Shown here one piece after another: positions 17,416 through 25,873 of a stretch of DNA of 64,000 nt. Within the stretch, counting starts at the first letter, position 1, and each line of letters starts with the position of its first letter. The stretch is from NCBI GenBank assembly GCA_951828535.1, contig OX639990.1, positions 2,777,300 to 2,841,299 on the forward strand, read 5' to 3'. The position numbers and the translations under genes are program-made. The stretch comes from an uncultured Candidatus Entotheonella sp. GTDB taxonomy: Bacteria > Tectomicrobia > Entotheonellia > Entotheonellales > Entotheonellaceae. The notes beneath the pieces were generated by a model. The model was not told where the DNA came from and did no database searches. It was given only the letters and a program-made list of their open reading frames with translations.

Positions 17416-18384
17416 GCCGATCAGGCTGTTCAGCATCATGAAGGTAAAATGGGCGGCCAGGCTGTAGGCCAGCAAGCGGGCCTCGCTGCCATACGCCGAG
17501 AAGAAGAACAACCAAGCGGCCTGCGAGGTACCAAGATGCGCTACCGTGATGGGTAGCGAGGCGGCAAGAAAGACCACTGGCAGGAAGGCCAGCAGCGCCA
17601 GAAACGGTATCTGCACGCCAAACTGCTGCACCGCCAGGTAGTGCACCAAGACGGCGAGAAAAAAGTTGGGCGCTTTGTAGAGCAGCGTCAGCAGGTAGTG
17701 ACGGACGCCGGCAGTTTGCAAGGTGTGCAAAATCCGGGCGCGCGGCCCGCCGGGCCGAGGGGTGAAGCTGATTTCGCGGCCCGACAGGCGGGCCACTGCC
17801 CGAAGTACCCGCACGAGCGGCGAGAAGCCGTGCCGGACGTAGGTCAAAGCGATGGCGAACGCGGCAATGAAGACGATGTAGAACGGCGCGAAGATGGCGG
17901 CCAGTTGCGGTTGTACGATGAAGATGCCGATAGCGGCGTACAGAGCCAGCTGGCCGAATTCGATAACCACCAGGAACACGATGGTCCCGGCCATTTCGAG
18001 AAACGGCATGCCCTCGCGGCGGTGTAAATAGTACGCCGTGCCGCCCTGCCCGAGGCCGGGGTTGAGCAGCGACAGAATATACGCCGCCGCCCGCACCGGC
18101 AGAATGCGGGTATAGCGTACCGGCTGGTGGAACCACGTGACGGCCTGCGTGAGCACGAAAGTGTCGATCAGGCAGTAGATCATGCTGTACGGCGCCATCA
18201 GCGCCAAGTAGGGCAGCAGGCGGGCCTGTTGCAGGGCTTCCAGCAGCTCGGGGACGGGAACGCGGCGGAAAATGATGACGAAGATCGCCAGGGTGATGAC
18301 CCAGGGCAGCAGCTTGAGCAGGCGCTGCCGGATACTGCTCGCCTCCCCCATGGGCAGGTCCTTTTCAGGTTGAATTTGTTTCAT
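17302..18384 (-). CDS. Flippase-like/lysylphosphatidylglycerol synthase TM-region protein
   Basis: 360-residue polytopic membrane protein resembling the UPF0104/MprF N-terminal flippase domain. About eight hydrophobic helices are present; the segment LLNPGLGQGGTAYYLHRREG (about residue 100) matches the family's G-rich region, and SLPITVAHLGTSQAAW (about residue 290) its second conserved loop. The start is placed at the ATG giving MKQIQPEKD; an upstream alternative at 18429 is possible. Neighbouring a CDP-alcohol phosphotransferase, it may act in lipid or polyprenyl-linked export, but this is inference. It converges with and overlaps that gene. Confidence 0.8.
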   Translation of the reverse strand: MKQIQPEKDLPMGEASSIRQRLLKLLPWVITLAIFVIIFRRVPVPELLEALQQARLLPYLALMAPYSMIYCLIDTFVLTQAVTWFHQPVRYTRILPVRAAAYILSLLNPGLGQGGTAYYLHRREGMPFLEMAGTIVFLVVIEFGQLALYAAIGIFIVQPQLAAIFAPFYIVFIAAFAIALTYVRHGFSPLVRVLRAVARLSGREISFTPRPGGPRARILHTLQTAGVRHYLLTLLYKAPNFFLAVLVHYLAVQQFGVQIPFLALLAFLPVVFLAASLPITVAHLGTSQAAWLFFFSAYGSEARLLAYSLAAHFTFMMLNSLIGLCFLRQALKAPPKPQQEQPLQPGYEGHPHHGNESSLP

Positions 18385-18446
18385 GATGAATTTACCGCCG
18401 TAACGGACTGCCGGTCGACGGCAGAGCATACGCGGTCAGCCTGCCT

Positions 18447-18475
18447 TTGTCACCCTGGGATGGTTCTGCTATCGT
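18447..18475 (+). promoter_or_regulatory. Probable sigma-70 promoter for the split glnE operon
   Basis: TTGTCA at 18447-18452, exactly 17 bases, then TATCGT at 18470-18475. It lies about 40 bases ahead of the small gene that precedes the first glnE half. Confidence 0.55.
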
Positions 18476-18514
18476 GCGTCGTTAGTAACCCTTAGCCACC
18501 TTGAGGTCATCGAC

Positions 18515-18733
18515 ATGTGGCATCTCTGGCGCTTCCGCCCCAGGCCCTTCCTGAAACCCTGGAAATGGCACCGGGCATACTACGTTTGGCGCGTGGAAGC
18601 ATATACCGGCATTCCGGCTGCCGAGGTTTCCTGGCGCGCTGCCCTGGACCTGCTACGCCAACCGCAGCACCGTCGCGCCTTATGGCGATACGTACGCTGG
18701 CTGGGCCGCATGCGGCGTTTTCGCACCCGCTGA
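18515..18733 (+). CDS. Small Arg/Trp-rich protein of unknown function
   Basis: 72-residue basic protein with nine tryptophans, mainly in the N-terminal half (MWHLWRFRPRPFLKPWKWHR) and the C-terminal tail (RYVRWLGRMRRFRTR). I do not recognise a family. TTGAGGTCATCGAC precedes the ATG and a good promoter lies about 40 bases upstream, so I think it is real. It is the first gene in a likely operon with the two glnE halves, 21 bases away. It could be a small membrane-surface or nucleic-acid-binding protein; nothing in the sequence decides this. Confidence 0.5.
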   Translation: MWHLWRFRPRPFLKPWKWHRAYYVWRVEAYTGIPAAEVSWRAALDLLRQPQHRRALWRYVRWLGRMRRFRTR

Positions 18734-18754
18734 GTTGTTGGGGAAAACCAAGCC

Positions 18755-20251
18755 ATGGCCTCTGGCATTCCCGCCTCCCACCAAGCTGCCGAACTGAGTC
18801 GCCCCTTACGCGATGGGAACCCGCTTTCCTGTCCCCCTGACCTCATTTCCGCCGTCGTGTCCGCACTTCTTGAATCGGTCGACCCGTATCGTGCCCGGTC
18901 ACACTTGTTGCGTTATCTGGAGTGCCTCGGTGATGCGTCGGTGTTCTGGGGGACCTGCCGCGAGCAATCGGAATTTCTACGCGGCTTGGTGGGTATCCTC
19001 GCCAGCTCGCATTTCCTTAGCAGCATCCTGTGGCGTGACCCGCAACTGGCTTTCTGGCTGCGCGACGAAGCCCTGTACGCGCCGCCGGTGCCGCCGGGCG
19101 ACCTTGGAGCACAACTCACCGCCATGCTGGAAGCCCAGGAAGACGAAGCACAGGTGGCTGCCGTTCTGAGGCGCTTCACACAGCGGCACCTGCTGCGTCT
19201 TGGGGCGCGGGATCTGAATCGTCTGGCCGACGTCGATGAGACGACCGCCGGCCTGGCGGCGCTGGCCGACTGCGTGCTGCAGGCGGGCCTGCGGGCCTGT
19301 CAGGATTGGCTGACGGCGCTGCACGGCGAGCCGGTCTACAGCGACGACAGCGGTATCGAACAGCCTTGCCGCTTCTGCGTCATCGGCATGGGAAAACTCG
19401 GCGGCGGCGAGCTGAATTTCTCCTCCGATATCGATCTGATATACGTCTACACCTCTTACCAGGGGCAGACCCGCGGCATCGTGCGGAACGGCGAGCGGGT
19501 CGGCCGGATTTCCAACCACGAGTACTTCGTGGCGCTGGCGCGCCGCCTGACGACGCTGATCGGCGGCCAGGGCGCCGCCGGGCAGATTTTCCGGGTGGAT
19601 TTGCGGCTGCGCCCGGACGGCACCCAGGGGCAGTTGGCGCTGGCGCTGCTGGCCTACGAAGCTTATTACGCACGGTTCGGGCAAGCGTGGGAGAAGATGG
19701 CGCTCATCAAGGCACGTCCGGTGGCGGGCGACGCAGACCTGGGGCGGGAATTCATGGACCTGATCCAGCCGTTTGTCTACCAGCGTCACCTGGACGCGCA
19801 GGGGGTCGAGCAACTGCGCTCCATGAAGCGGCAAATCGACAGCCAGATGGCAGACAAGAACGAATCGCGCACACACGTCAAACTCGGTCTTGGCGGTATT
19901 CGAGAGATCGAGTTTCTCATCCAGTTGCCGCAGCTTCTGTTCGGCGGCCGTCGGCCCCAGCTGCAGGAGCGCAACTCGCTGCGGGCGCTCGGCAAGCTGC
20001 GCGACGCCGGGCTGCTTGGCGTGGAGTCCGAGGCGCTATTACGCGACACCTATTGCTACCTGCGTCGCCTGGAGCACCTGCTGCAAATGGAGCAGGGCTC
20101 GCAGACGCATACCCTGCCGCGCAACGAGGAATCGCGGCAGCGTCTGGCGCGTCATTTCGGGCACAGCGACTGGGAGGTGTTCTACCAGGACTATCTGGCG
20201 CGCACAGAGGCGGTTCACGCCCTGTTCGCGGCGGCGTTTCGCATGGAGTGA
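18755..20251 (+). CDS. glnE: GlnE-like protein, N-terminal (deadenylylating) half
   Basis: 498-residue protein equal to one half of glutamine synthetase adenylyltransferase, the enzyme that adds AMP to and removes it from glutamine synthetase. The nucleotidyltransferase signature reads GMGKLGGGELNFSSDIDLIY (about residues 211-230), with both metal-binding Asp residues intact; the ELNFSSDIDLI wording is that of the N-terminal, deadenylylating domain of bacterial GlnE. RVDLRLRPDG and the GlnD_UR_UTase helical segment LGLGGIREIEFLIQ (about residue 375) follow. It stops at 20251 and an independent gene begins eight bases later, so the enzyme is split. Classical GlnE is a single chain of about 950 residues. 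Confidence 0.87.
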   Translation: MASGIPASHQAAELSRPLRDGNPLSCPPDLISAVVSALLESVDPYRARSHLLRYLECLGDASVFWGTCREQSEFLRGLVGILASSHFLSSILWRDPQLAFWLRDEALYAPPVPPGDLGAQLTAMLEAQEDEAQVAAVLRRFTQRHLLRLGARDLNRLADVDETTAGLAALADCVLQAGLRACQDWLTALHGEPVYSDDSGIEQPCRFCVIGMGKLGGGELNFSSDIDLIYVYTSYQGQTRGIVRNGERVGRISNHEYFVALARRLTTLIGGQGAAGQIFRVDLRLRPDGTQGQLALALLAYEAYYARFGQAWEKMALIKARPVAGDADLGREFMDLIQPFVYQRHLDAQGVEQLRSMKRQIDSQMADKNESRTHVKLGLGGIREIEFLIQLPQLLFGGRRPQLQERNSLRALGKLRDAGLLGVESEALLRDTYCYLRRLEHLLQMEQGSQTHTLPRNEESRQRLARHFGHSDWEVFYQDYLARTEAVHALFAAAFRME

Positions 20252-20258
20252 GGAGGCG

Positions 20259-22541
20259 ATGCATCCGCAGCAGGCTGAGCCGCTGAAGGGGATCGAAAGC
20301 CCGGGGAGGCCGAGCCGGCCCGCCGGCCGGGAATCGCTGCGCGCCGAGGTGGCGCGCCGCTGCCCGCAGGTGGCGCCCGAGGTGCTGGACGACTTCTTTG
20401 AACAACTGGACGACGACTATTTCGTGCTGTTCACCGCTGCGCAGATCGCTGCCCACGTGCAGTTGGTGGCAGCCATCGACGACCAACATCCGCTGCACGT
20501 GCGGGTGGTGCCGCGCAGCCCCATCAGCGCCGACATCCTGCTGGTCGGGTACGACCTGCTGGGCGAGTTCGCCCTCATCACCGGCGCTATGGCCGCCTGC
20601 GGACTCAACATCCGCGAGGGGCAGGTGTTCAGCTACAAGCGCGGGCCGGAACGCCTGACACCCTGGGGCAGCCATACGCGGGGCGGGTTGATCGTCGATT
20701 TGTTCACGGTGGACTTCGACGCCGACCAGCCGTTCGACGCCAGCGCCCAGGAGGCGTTTGCGGCGCACCTGGCGACGCTCATCCGATTGCAGCGGCAGGG
20801 CAAGCATCAGCAGGCTCGCGACACGCTGAATTACCGGCTCATCAATGCCATCCGCACCACCAGTCAAAAATTTCCGGGGCGGCTGTTTCCTGTGGAGGTG
20901 CGCATCGACAACACGATGTCGCCCGACTGGACCGTCGTACACGTCACCGCCGAGGATACCCCGGGCTTTTTGTACAGCCTGTCAAACGCGCTCGCGATGC
21001 GCGGCTTTTACGTGTACCGGGTCAGCATCCGCAGCGTCCAGGGAAGGGTGCAGGATGAGTTGTGCCTCGGCTGGCGCCATGGCGGCAAGATCACCTCCGA
21101 CGAGGGACAGCAGGAACTGCGTTTCATCGTCGTGCTGATCAAGCAATTCACGCATTTTCTGACTGTGGCTCCAGACCCGGCGATGGCCCTGCAGCACTTC
21201 GATCAATTTCTGGACCGTCTGGCCCCAAACGCCTCGCTTCGCGCCGACCTCGACTGGCTTTGTGATGACGGCGCCATGCAGGTGCTGGCCACCATGCTGG
21301 GCAGCAGCGGCTTCCTGTGGGAGGACTTCCTGCGCATGCAGCACGCCAATCTGCTGCCGGTTCTGAAGGAGATGCACGCCACCGACCAGCCTCTGGATTC
21401 AACTACCCTGCAGCAGCGGTTGCAGGAGGGGGTGCAAGCGGCCGGCACGCTGCCAGCGCGCAAGACCGCTCTTAACACGTTCAAAGACCGCGAGATGTTC
21501 CGCATCGACTTGCGTCACCTGCTGCATCCGGACCTGCCCTTCGGCGTGTTTGCCGACGAGTTGACCGATCTTGCCGAAGTCGTCATGGACGGCGCCCTCG
21601 AGGCGGCGCAGACCGACCTCGACGAACGCTACGGACTGCCGCTGCTGGACAACGGCGCACCCTGCCCGTTCGCCCTGTTCGCGTTGGGGAAGTTCGGCGG
21701 CCGTGAGTTGGGCTATGCCTCGGATATCGAAATGCTGTGCGTCTACGGCGGCAGCGGCGCAACCAGTGGGCCGCAGTGCCTGGCCAATACCGAGTACGCC
21801 ACGCTCCTGGTGCAGCGCCTGCGGGATCTGATCGTGGCGCGCCAGTCGGGCATTTTCGAGATTGATCTACGGCTACGGCCACACGGCGCTCAGGGTCCGC
21901 TGGCCACGAGCTGGGAGGTCTTCAAGGCCTACTACAGCGCCGACGGGCAGGCCGCGGACTTCGAGCGCCAGGCCCTCATCAAGCTGCGCTGGGTGGCGGG
22001 CGACGCCGACCTGGGCCGACGGGTCGAGGCTTGGCGAGACGGCTACGTTTACAGTGAGGTACGGTTCGATCTCAAGGCTGCGGTGGCGCTGCGAGAGCGG
22101 CAGATCGCCGAGTTGGTGACCCCTGGGCAGATTGACAGCAAGTACAGCCGGGGCGGCCTGGTGGACGTGGAGTACACCGTGCAGGTCCTGCAACTTTGCC
22201 ACGGCGCCGCCTTGCCGAAGCTGCGTATCCCGAGCACCCTGCGCGCAATTGAGGCCTTGCGCGACGCCGGCGTGCTCGGCGACAGTGACGCAGCGCAACT
22301 GGGAGAAGCGTACCGATTTCTGCGCCGCCTGATCGACGCCCAGCGCATTGTTCGCGGCCACGCGCGGGATTTGGTGCTGCCGCCGCCCGAGTCCGACGAA
22401 TTTCTGTTCCTGGCGCGCCGCCTGGGCTACTGGCAGGAGCAGGATGCCTCGACGCGGCTGGCGGCGGACATCGCCGCTCACCGGCAGCGCGCAGCGCGGC
22501 TGTATGCGGAGATATTTCAGGCGGCTGACGTCGAGGAATGA
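20259..22541 (+). CDS. GlnE-like protein with ACT domains and C-terminal (adenylylating) half
   Basis: 760-residue partner of the previous gene, started at an ATG directly behind a perfect AGGAGG. Residues about 80-130 (VGYDLLGEFALITGAMAACG) and 226-275 (VVHVTAEDTPGFLYSLSNAL) look like ACT amino-acid-sensing domains, as in GlnD. From about residue 470 comes a second GlnE-type nucleotidyltransferase, GKFGGRELGYASDIEMLCVY, in the wording of the adenylylating domain, but the second metal-site Asp is Glu here (DIE for D-x-D). DLRLRPHGAQGPL and YSRGGLVDVEYTVQVLQ follow. I infer that the two proteins together replace one-chain GlnE and that ACT sensing is built into the second. Confidence 0.82.
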   Translation: MHPQQAEPLKGIESPGRPSRPAGRESLRAEVARRCPQVAPEVLDDFFEQLDDDYFVLFTAAQIAAHVQLVAAIDDQHPLHVRVVPRSPISADILLVGYDLLGEFALITGAMAACGLNIREGQVFSYKRGPERLTPWGSHTRGGLIVDLFTVDFDADQPFDASAQEAFAAHLATLIRLQRQGKHQQARDTLNYRLINAIRTTSQKFPGRLFPVEVRIDNTMSPDWTVVHVTAEDTPGFLYSLSNALAMRGFYVYRVSIRSVQGRVQDELCLGWRHGGKITSDEGQQELRFIVVLIKQFTHFLTVAPDPAMALQHFDQFLDRLAPNASLRADLDWLCDDGAMQVLATMLGSSGFLWEDFLRMQHANLLPVLKEMHATDQPLDSTTLQQRLQEGVQAAGTLPARKTALNTFKDREMFRIDLRHLLHPDLPFGVFADELTDLAEVVMDGALEAAQTDLDERYGLPLLDNGAPCPFALFALGKFGGRELGYASDIEMLCVYGGSGATSGPQCLANTEYATLLVQRLRDLIVARQSGIFEIDLRLRPHGAQGPLATSWEVFKAYYSADGQAADFERQALIKLRWVAGDADLGRRVEAWRDGYVYSEVRFDLKAAVALRERQIAELVTPGQIDSKYSRGGLVDVEYTVQVLQLCHGAALPKLRIPSTLRAIEALRDAGVLGDSDAAQLGEAYRFLRRLIDAQRIVRGHARDLVLPPPESDEFLFLARRLGYWQEQDASTRLAADIAAHRQRAARLYAEIFQAADVEE

Positions 22542-22565
22542 AGGAGGCGCTCAAGGGGCGAGGTG

Positions 22566-22594
22566 GTAGGGGCGGATTCCAAACCCGCCCCTAC
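22566..22594. terminator. Strong hairpin between convergent genes
   Basis: GTAGGGGCGG (22566-22575) and CCGCCCCTAC (22585-22594) form a perfect 10-bp stem with a nine-base loop. There is no U-tract. It lies between the convergent glnE half and LLM gene, so it could act as a bidirectional transcript end. It is also a member of the common GTAGGGGCGGGTTT repeat type. Confidence 0.6.
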
Positions 22595-22607
22595 AGGTAA
22601 ACACCGC

Positions 22608-23801
22608 TTAATCGGCGGGGGCAGCGGCGCGGTCCTGGCTCTGGAAGGCCGGCATGACTTCGCGGGCGAAGATTTCCAACTGTTCCAGAATGACGCTTTG
22701 CGGCGTGCCGATGACCGAACCGACGTTCACTTCTTCCAGGCCGGGGTAGCGATCCTGCACGTCCTGGAGCTTTTCGATGATCAGTTCCGGCGGACCGCAG
22801 AGCCAGGAACCGGCCTCGATGGCTTGCTCCAGTGTTGGCAGGTTGGCCGAGCGCGCCCGTTTGGGGTCGGCGATGGCTTCAATCTGGCCGTCGCTGAGGC
22901 CGCGTACGAAACCGAGCGGCGCGAACATCTTCATGTTTTCCTCGAAGTAAGGCCGGGCCTCTTCGATGGCCTTCTGCTCGGTCTCGGCGATGTGGTAGGT
23001 GAAGCCCACGATCAGGTCGGTTCCCAGCTCCGTCTCGCGTCCGATGCGCCGCAGCGCGTCCCGCCAGCCTTCCATCACCTTGTCGGTTGCGCCACCGGCC
23101 GCCGCGCCGCCCCCGATGATGCCCTTGATGCCGTGTTTGGCCATGAAGTCCAGGCCGCGCTGCGTGGCGCTGACCACGGGCTGCCAGCACTCGACCGGCA
23201 GGTGGCGAGGCCGCGGCACCAGGGTGATCTCCTCCAATTCGTAGCCCCGGTACGGAATCTGGGGCGGGATGTCGTAATTCTTGCTGTGATACGAGAACGA
23301 CCGCTCGCGGAAAGCTTTGAGGATGAGTTCGACCTGGTCTTCGAACAGTTCGCGGTTGCCCTCGTTGTCGAGGGCCGTGCTGGGCGCGCCCAGTACCTCG
23401 TTTTCGCGCGAGTGGTAGCCGCGGCCAACGCCGAAGATGACCCGGCCGCCGGTCATGTGGTCGGCCATCGCGAAGTCCTCGGCCATGCGCAGCGGATGCC
23501 ACATGGGCGCCACGTTAAAGCCGCAGCCGAACTTGATGTTTTGGGTCAGGTGGGCTAGGTGAACGAAGAGCATCATCAGGTTGGGGATGCATTCGTAGCC
23601 CTCGCGCTGGAAGCGGTGTTCCGCCGCCCAGAAGGTGCTGTAGCCCAGTCGATCCATGGTGGTGGCGATGGCTTCGGACTTGTCGAAAACGGTCGCAATG
23701 TGTTCGTCGGACAGCCAGCGGTCGTTAACCGGCGTTCCCTCGAAGCCAATGTTGTCCAGGTCAACGTGTCCGGCGTACAGGCTGCCAAATCTCGTGATCA
23801 T
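22608..23801 (-). CDS. LLM class flavin-dependent oxidoreductase (bacterial luciferase family)
   Basis: 397-residue flavin-dependent monooxygenase of the luciferase-like family. Landmarks are FGSLYAGHVDLD at the N-terminus, YSTFWAAEHRFQREG (about residue 58), the segment DHMTGGRVIFGVGRGYHSRE (about residue 120) and GSWLCGPPELIIEKLQDV near the C-terminus. The ATG at 23801 follows AAGGAGACAATTG, while an adjacent TTG at 23804 is less likely. The substrate is unknown. It probably uses reduced FMN or F420. It is divergent from the hydrolase gene. Confidence 0.88.
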   Translation of the reverse strand: MITRFGSLYAGHVDLDNIGFEGTPVNDRWLSDEHIATVFDKSEAIATTMDRLGYSTFWAAEHRFQREGYECIPNLMMLFVHLAHLTQNIKFGCGFNVAPMWHPLRMAEDFAMADHMTGGRVIFGVGRGYHSRENEVLGAPSTALDNEGNRELFEDQVELILKAFRERSFSYHSKNYDIPPQIPYRGYELEEITLVPRPRHLPVECWQPVVSATQRGLDFMAKHGIKGIIGGGAAAGGATDKVMEGWRDALRRIGRETELGTDLIVGFTYHIAETEQKAIEEARPYFEENMKMFAPLGFVRGLSDGQIEAIADPKRARSANLPTLEQAIEAGSWLCGPPELIIEKLQDVQDRYPGLEEVNVGSVIGTPQSVILEQLEIFAREVMPAFQSQDRAAAPAD

Positions 23802-23896
23802 CAATTGTCTCCTTATGCTGCAACGCGGGTTGGGAATTGATCCATTGTAATGCGGCGGGCGTGGGTGTCAACCGGGCGACGGCCTGGCGAGATGCC

Positions 23897-23923
23897 TTGA
23901 GATCATCCATCGTGCGGTACAAT
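23897..23923 (+). promoter_or_regulatory. Possible promoter for the alpha/beta hydrolase gene
   Basis: A good -10, TACAAT, at 23918-23923 is preceded by TTGAGA at 23897-23902 with a short 15-base spacer. The start codon lies about 47 bases downstream. Confidence 0.4.
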
Positions 23924-23970
23924 GCCAGGAACACGTGCCAGGTCCAAATACACCGGAAAAGGAGCCCTTC

Positions 23971-24885
23971 ATGACAGCAGGCCTAAGCGTACGTACACCA
24001 ACTCTCGAAATCGGCTACGAAGCGCACGGCGACGCTGGCGGCTTTCCCGTCGTGCTGCTGCACGGCTTCCCCGACGACGTGCGGGCCTGGGACGACGTGG
24101 CGGCGCCCCTGGCGGCGGCGGGGTATCGGGCGCTGGTGCCCTATCTGCGAGGCTATGGGCCGACGCGGTTCCTGGATGAAGGAGCGCCGCGCATGGCCCA
24201 ACAGGCGGCGATGGCCCAGGACCTGATCGACTTCCTGGACGTCCTGGGCCTCGACCCTGTGGGGTTGGCCGGGTACGACTGGGGCGGACGGGCGGCGTGC
24301 ATCGCGGCCATTCTGCAGCCGGAGCGGGTGCGGGGGCTGGTGACCATCGGCGGCTACAACGTGCAGGATACCCTGTCGCGGCCGCGGCCGGGGACGGCGG
24401 TGGAGGAGCGCTCGTACTGGTATCAGTGGTACTTCAACACCGAGCGCGGGCGGCTGGGCCTGGAACAGAATCGCTACGACATCTGCCGCCTGCTGTGGCA
24501 GGAGTGGTCGCCGACATGGGCCTTCGACGACGCCACCTACGATTGCACCGCCCCTTCGTTCGACAACCCGGATTTTGTGGACCTGGTGATCCATTCTTAC
24601 CGTCACCGGCACGGCAATGCCCCGAGCGACCCGCGCTTTACCGAGGTCGAACGCCTGCTGGCTTCGCGGCCACCGATTACCGTTCCGTCGATCGTCCTGC
24701 ACGGCGCCGACGACACCGTGGGGCCACCCTATCGCTCTGAGGGAGATATGGCACAATTTCCGGCTGGTACGGCCCGGCGCGTCGTGCCCAAGGCCGGCCA
24801 TTTCATGCCGAGGGAGCAGCCCGGTGCCGTTGTGGGGGCGCTGCTGACACTTCTTGGCAACATGCCGGCGCCATCCACTCATTGA
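23971..24885 (+). CDS. Alpha/beta hydrolase, epoxide hydrolase-like
   Basis: 304-residue alpha/beta hydrolase. The oxyanion-hole segment reads LLHGFPDD (about residue 27), and the nucleophile elbow is GYDWGGRAA with Asp at about residue 101. An Asp nucleophile and the HGFP motif point to epoxide hydrolases or haloalkane dehalogenases rather than esterases. The acid residue is probably in LHGADDTVGPP and the base is His in KAGHFMPREQP (about residue 286). The start is fixed by AAAAGGAG seven bases upstream. The substrate is not predictable. Confidence 0.88.
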   Translation: MTAGLSVRTPTLEIGYEAHGDAGGFPVVLLHGFPDDVRAWDDVAAPLAAAGYRALVPYLRGYGPTRFLDEGAPRMAQQAAMAQDLIDFLDVLGLDPVGLAGYDWGGRAACIAAILQPERVRGLVTIGGYNVQDTLSRPRPGTAVEERSYWYQWYFNTERGRLGLEQNRYDICRLLWQEWSPTWAFDDATYDCTAPSFDNPDFVDLVIHSYRHRHGNAPSDPRFTEVERLLASRPPITVPSIVLHGADDTVGPPYRSEGDMAQFPAGTARRVVPKAGHFMPREQPGAVVGALLTLLGNMPAPSTH

Positions 24886-24906
24886 ATTCAGCCGCTTGCA
24901 GGCCGG

Positions 24907-25695
24907 CTATCTGCCGTAGCGGCGCCGGCGGCCCTGGTAGGTGCGGATGGCGCGCAGAAAATCGCGCTTGCGGAAGGCAGGCCAGTAGACGTCGATGAAG
25001 CACAATTCGGCATAGGCCATCTGCCACAGGAGGAAATTGGAAACCCGTTCTTCACCGGACGTGCGGATGACCAGATCCGGATCCGGCATGTCGTGGGTGT
25101 AGAGGTATTGCGATACCAGCTCTTCGCAAATGCTGTCCGGGTCGATTTTGCCGTCGCGGTGGTCGCTGAGGATGCCCTTGATGGCGTCCACCAGTTCCTG
25201 CCGTGCTCCGTAGGCGAGGCAGACGGTAAACACGAGGTCGTCATAGTCTTTCGTGGCCCTTTCGGCGGCTTCGATGGCCGTTATGAGCCGGGCCGGCAGC
25301 AGGTGAATCTGTCCCATGGCCTTGCAGCGTACGCGGTCGCGGTGGATTTCGCGGTCGTCGCAAAGTTCCAGGAAGCCGGATTCGTAGAGGTCGAACAGGG
25401 TGGCCAACTCCTGGGGCGAGCGGCTCGTCAGGTTCTCGATGGAGAGGGCGTAGACGGTCAGGTACTTGATGCCGGTATCGCGACACCAGCGCATCACCTC
25501 ACGCACCTTCTCCTTTCCCATGCGGTGACCCTGATCGTTTTGCAGGCCGCTGCTCAGGGCGAAACGGCGGTTACCGTCCATGACGATGGCCACGTGCGTA
25601 GGCAGCAGGTCCTGTCTCACCTGCCGGGAAAGAAGGCGGTCGTACAACAGCCCGAAACCGCCCTCGAACCAGCGTACCTTCTCCGCAGCGTCCAT
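24907..25695 (-). CDS. uppS: Cis-prenyltransferase (undecaprenyl diphosphate synthase family)
   Basis: 262-residue cis-prenyl diphosphate synthase that builds the lipid carrier for cell-wall and LPS sugars. Motifs are HVAIVMDGNRRFA (about residue 34), TVYALSIENLTSRS (about residue 78) and DLVIRTSGEERVSNFLLWQ (about residue 207), including the RTSGE substrate site. The first motif has NRRF in place of the NGRWA of typical bacterial UppS, the wording used by archaeal and eukaryotic enzymes. GAGGAGACAATCTG lies upstream; the ATG at 25695 or the adjoining TTG at 25698 could be the start. The product chain length is therefore less certain than the family. Confidence 0.9.
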   Translation of the reverse strand: MDAAEKVRWFEGGFGLLYDRLLSRQVRQDLLPTHVAIVMDGNRRFALSSGLQNDQGHRMGKEKVREVMRWCRDTGIKYLTVYALSIENLTSRSPQELATLFDLYESGFLELCDDREIHRDRVRCKAMGQIHLLPARLITAIEAAERATKDYDDLVFTVCLAYGARQELVDAIKGILSDHRDGKIDPDSICEELVSQYLYTHDMPDPDLVIRTSGEERVSNFLLWQMAYAELCFIDVYWPAFRKRDFLRAIRTYQGRRRRYGR

Positions 25696-25873
25696 CAACA
25701 GATTGTCTCCTCAAGTCGATTCCGTATGGCGCCTGGCCGTTCCTGTTCTGGCGTGTTAAACCTGAATGCGTCAGGCACCAGACCCAACCATTACGCCACA
25801 GCCCAGCCGGCATATCAAGGGCCGCACGACGCAGGCCGCGGGCGCGGCGGTGTATCACGAAAGGAGACGGCAA

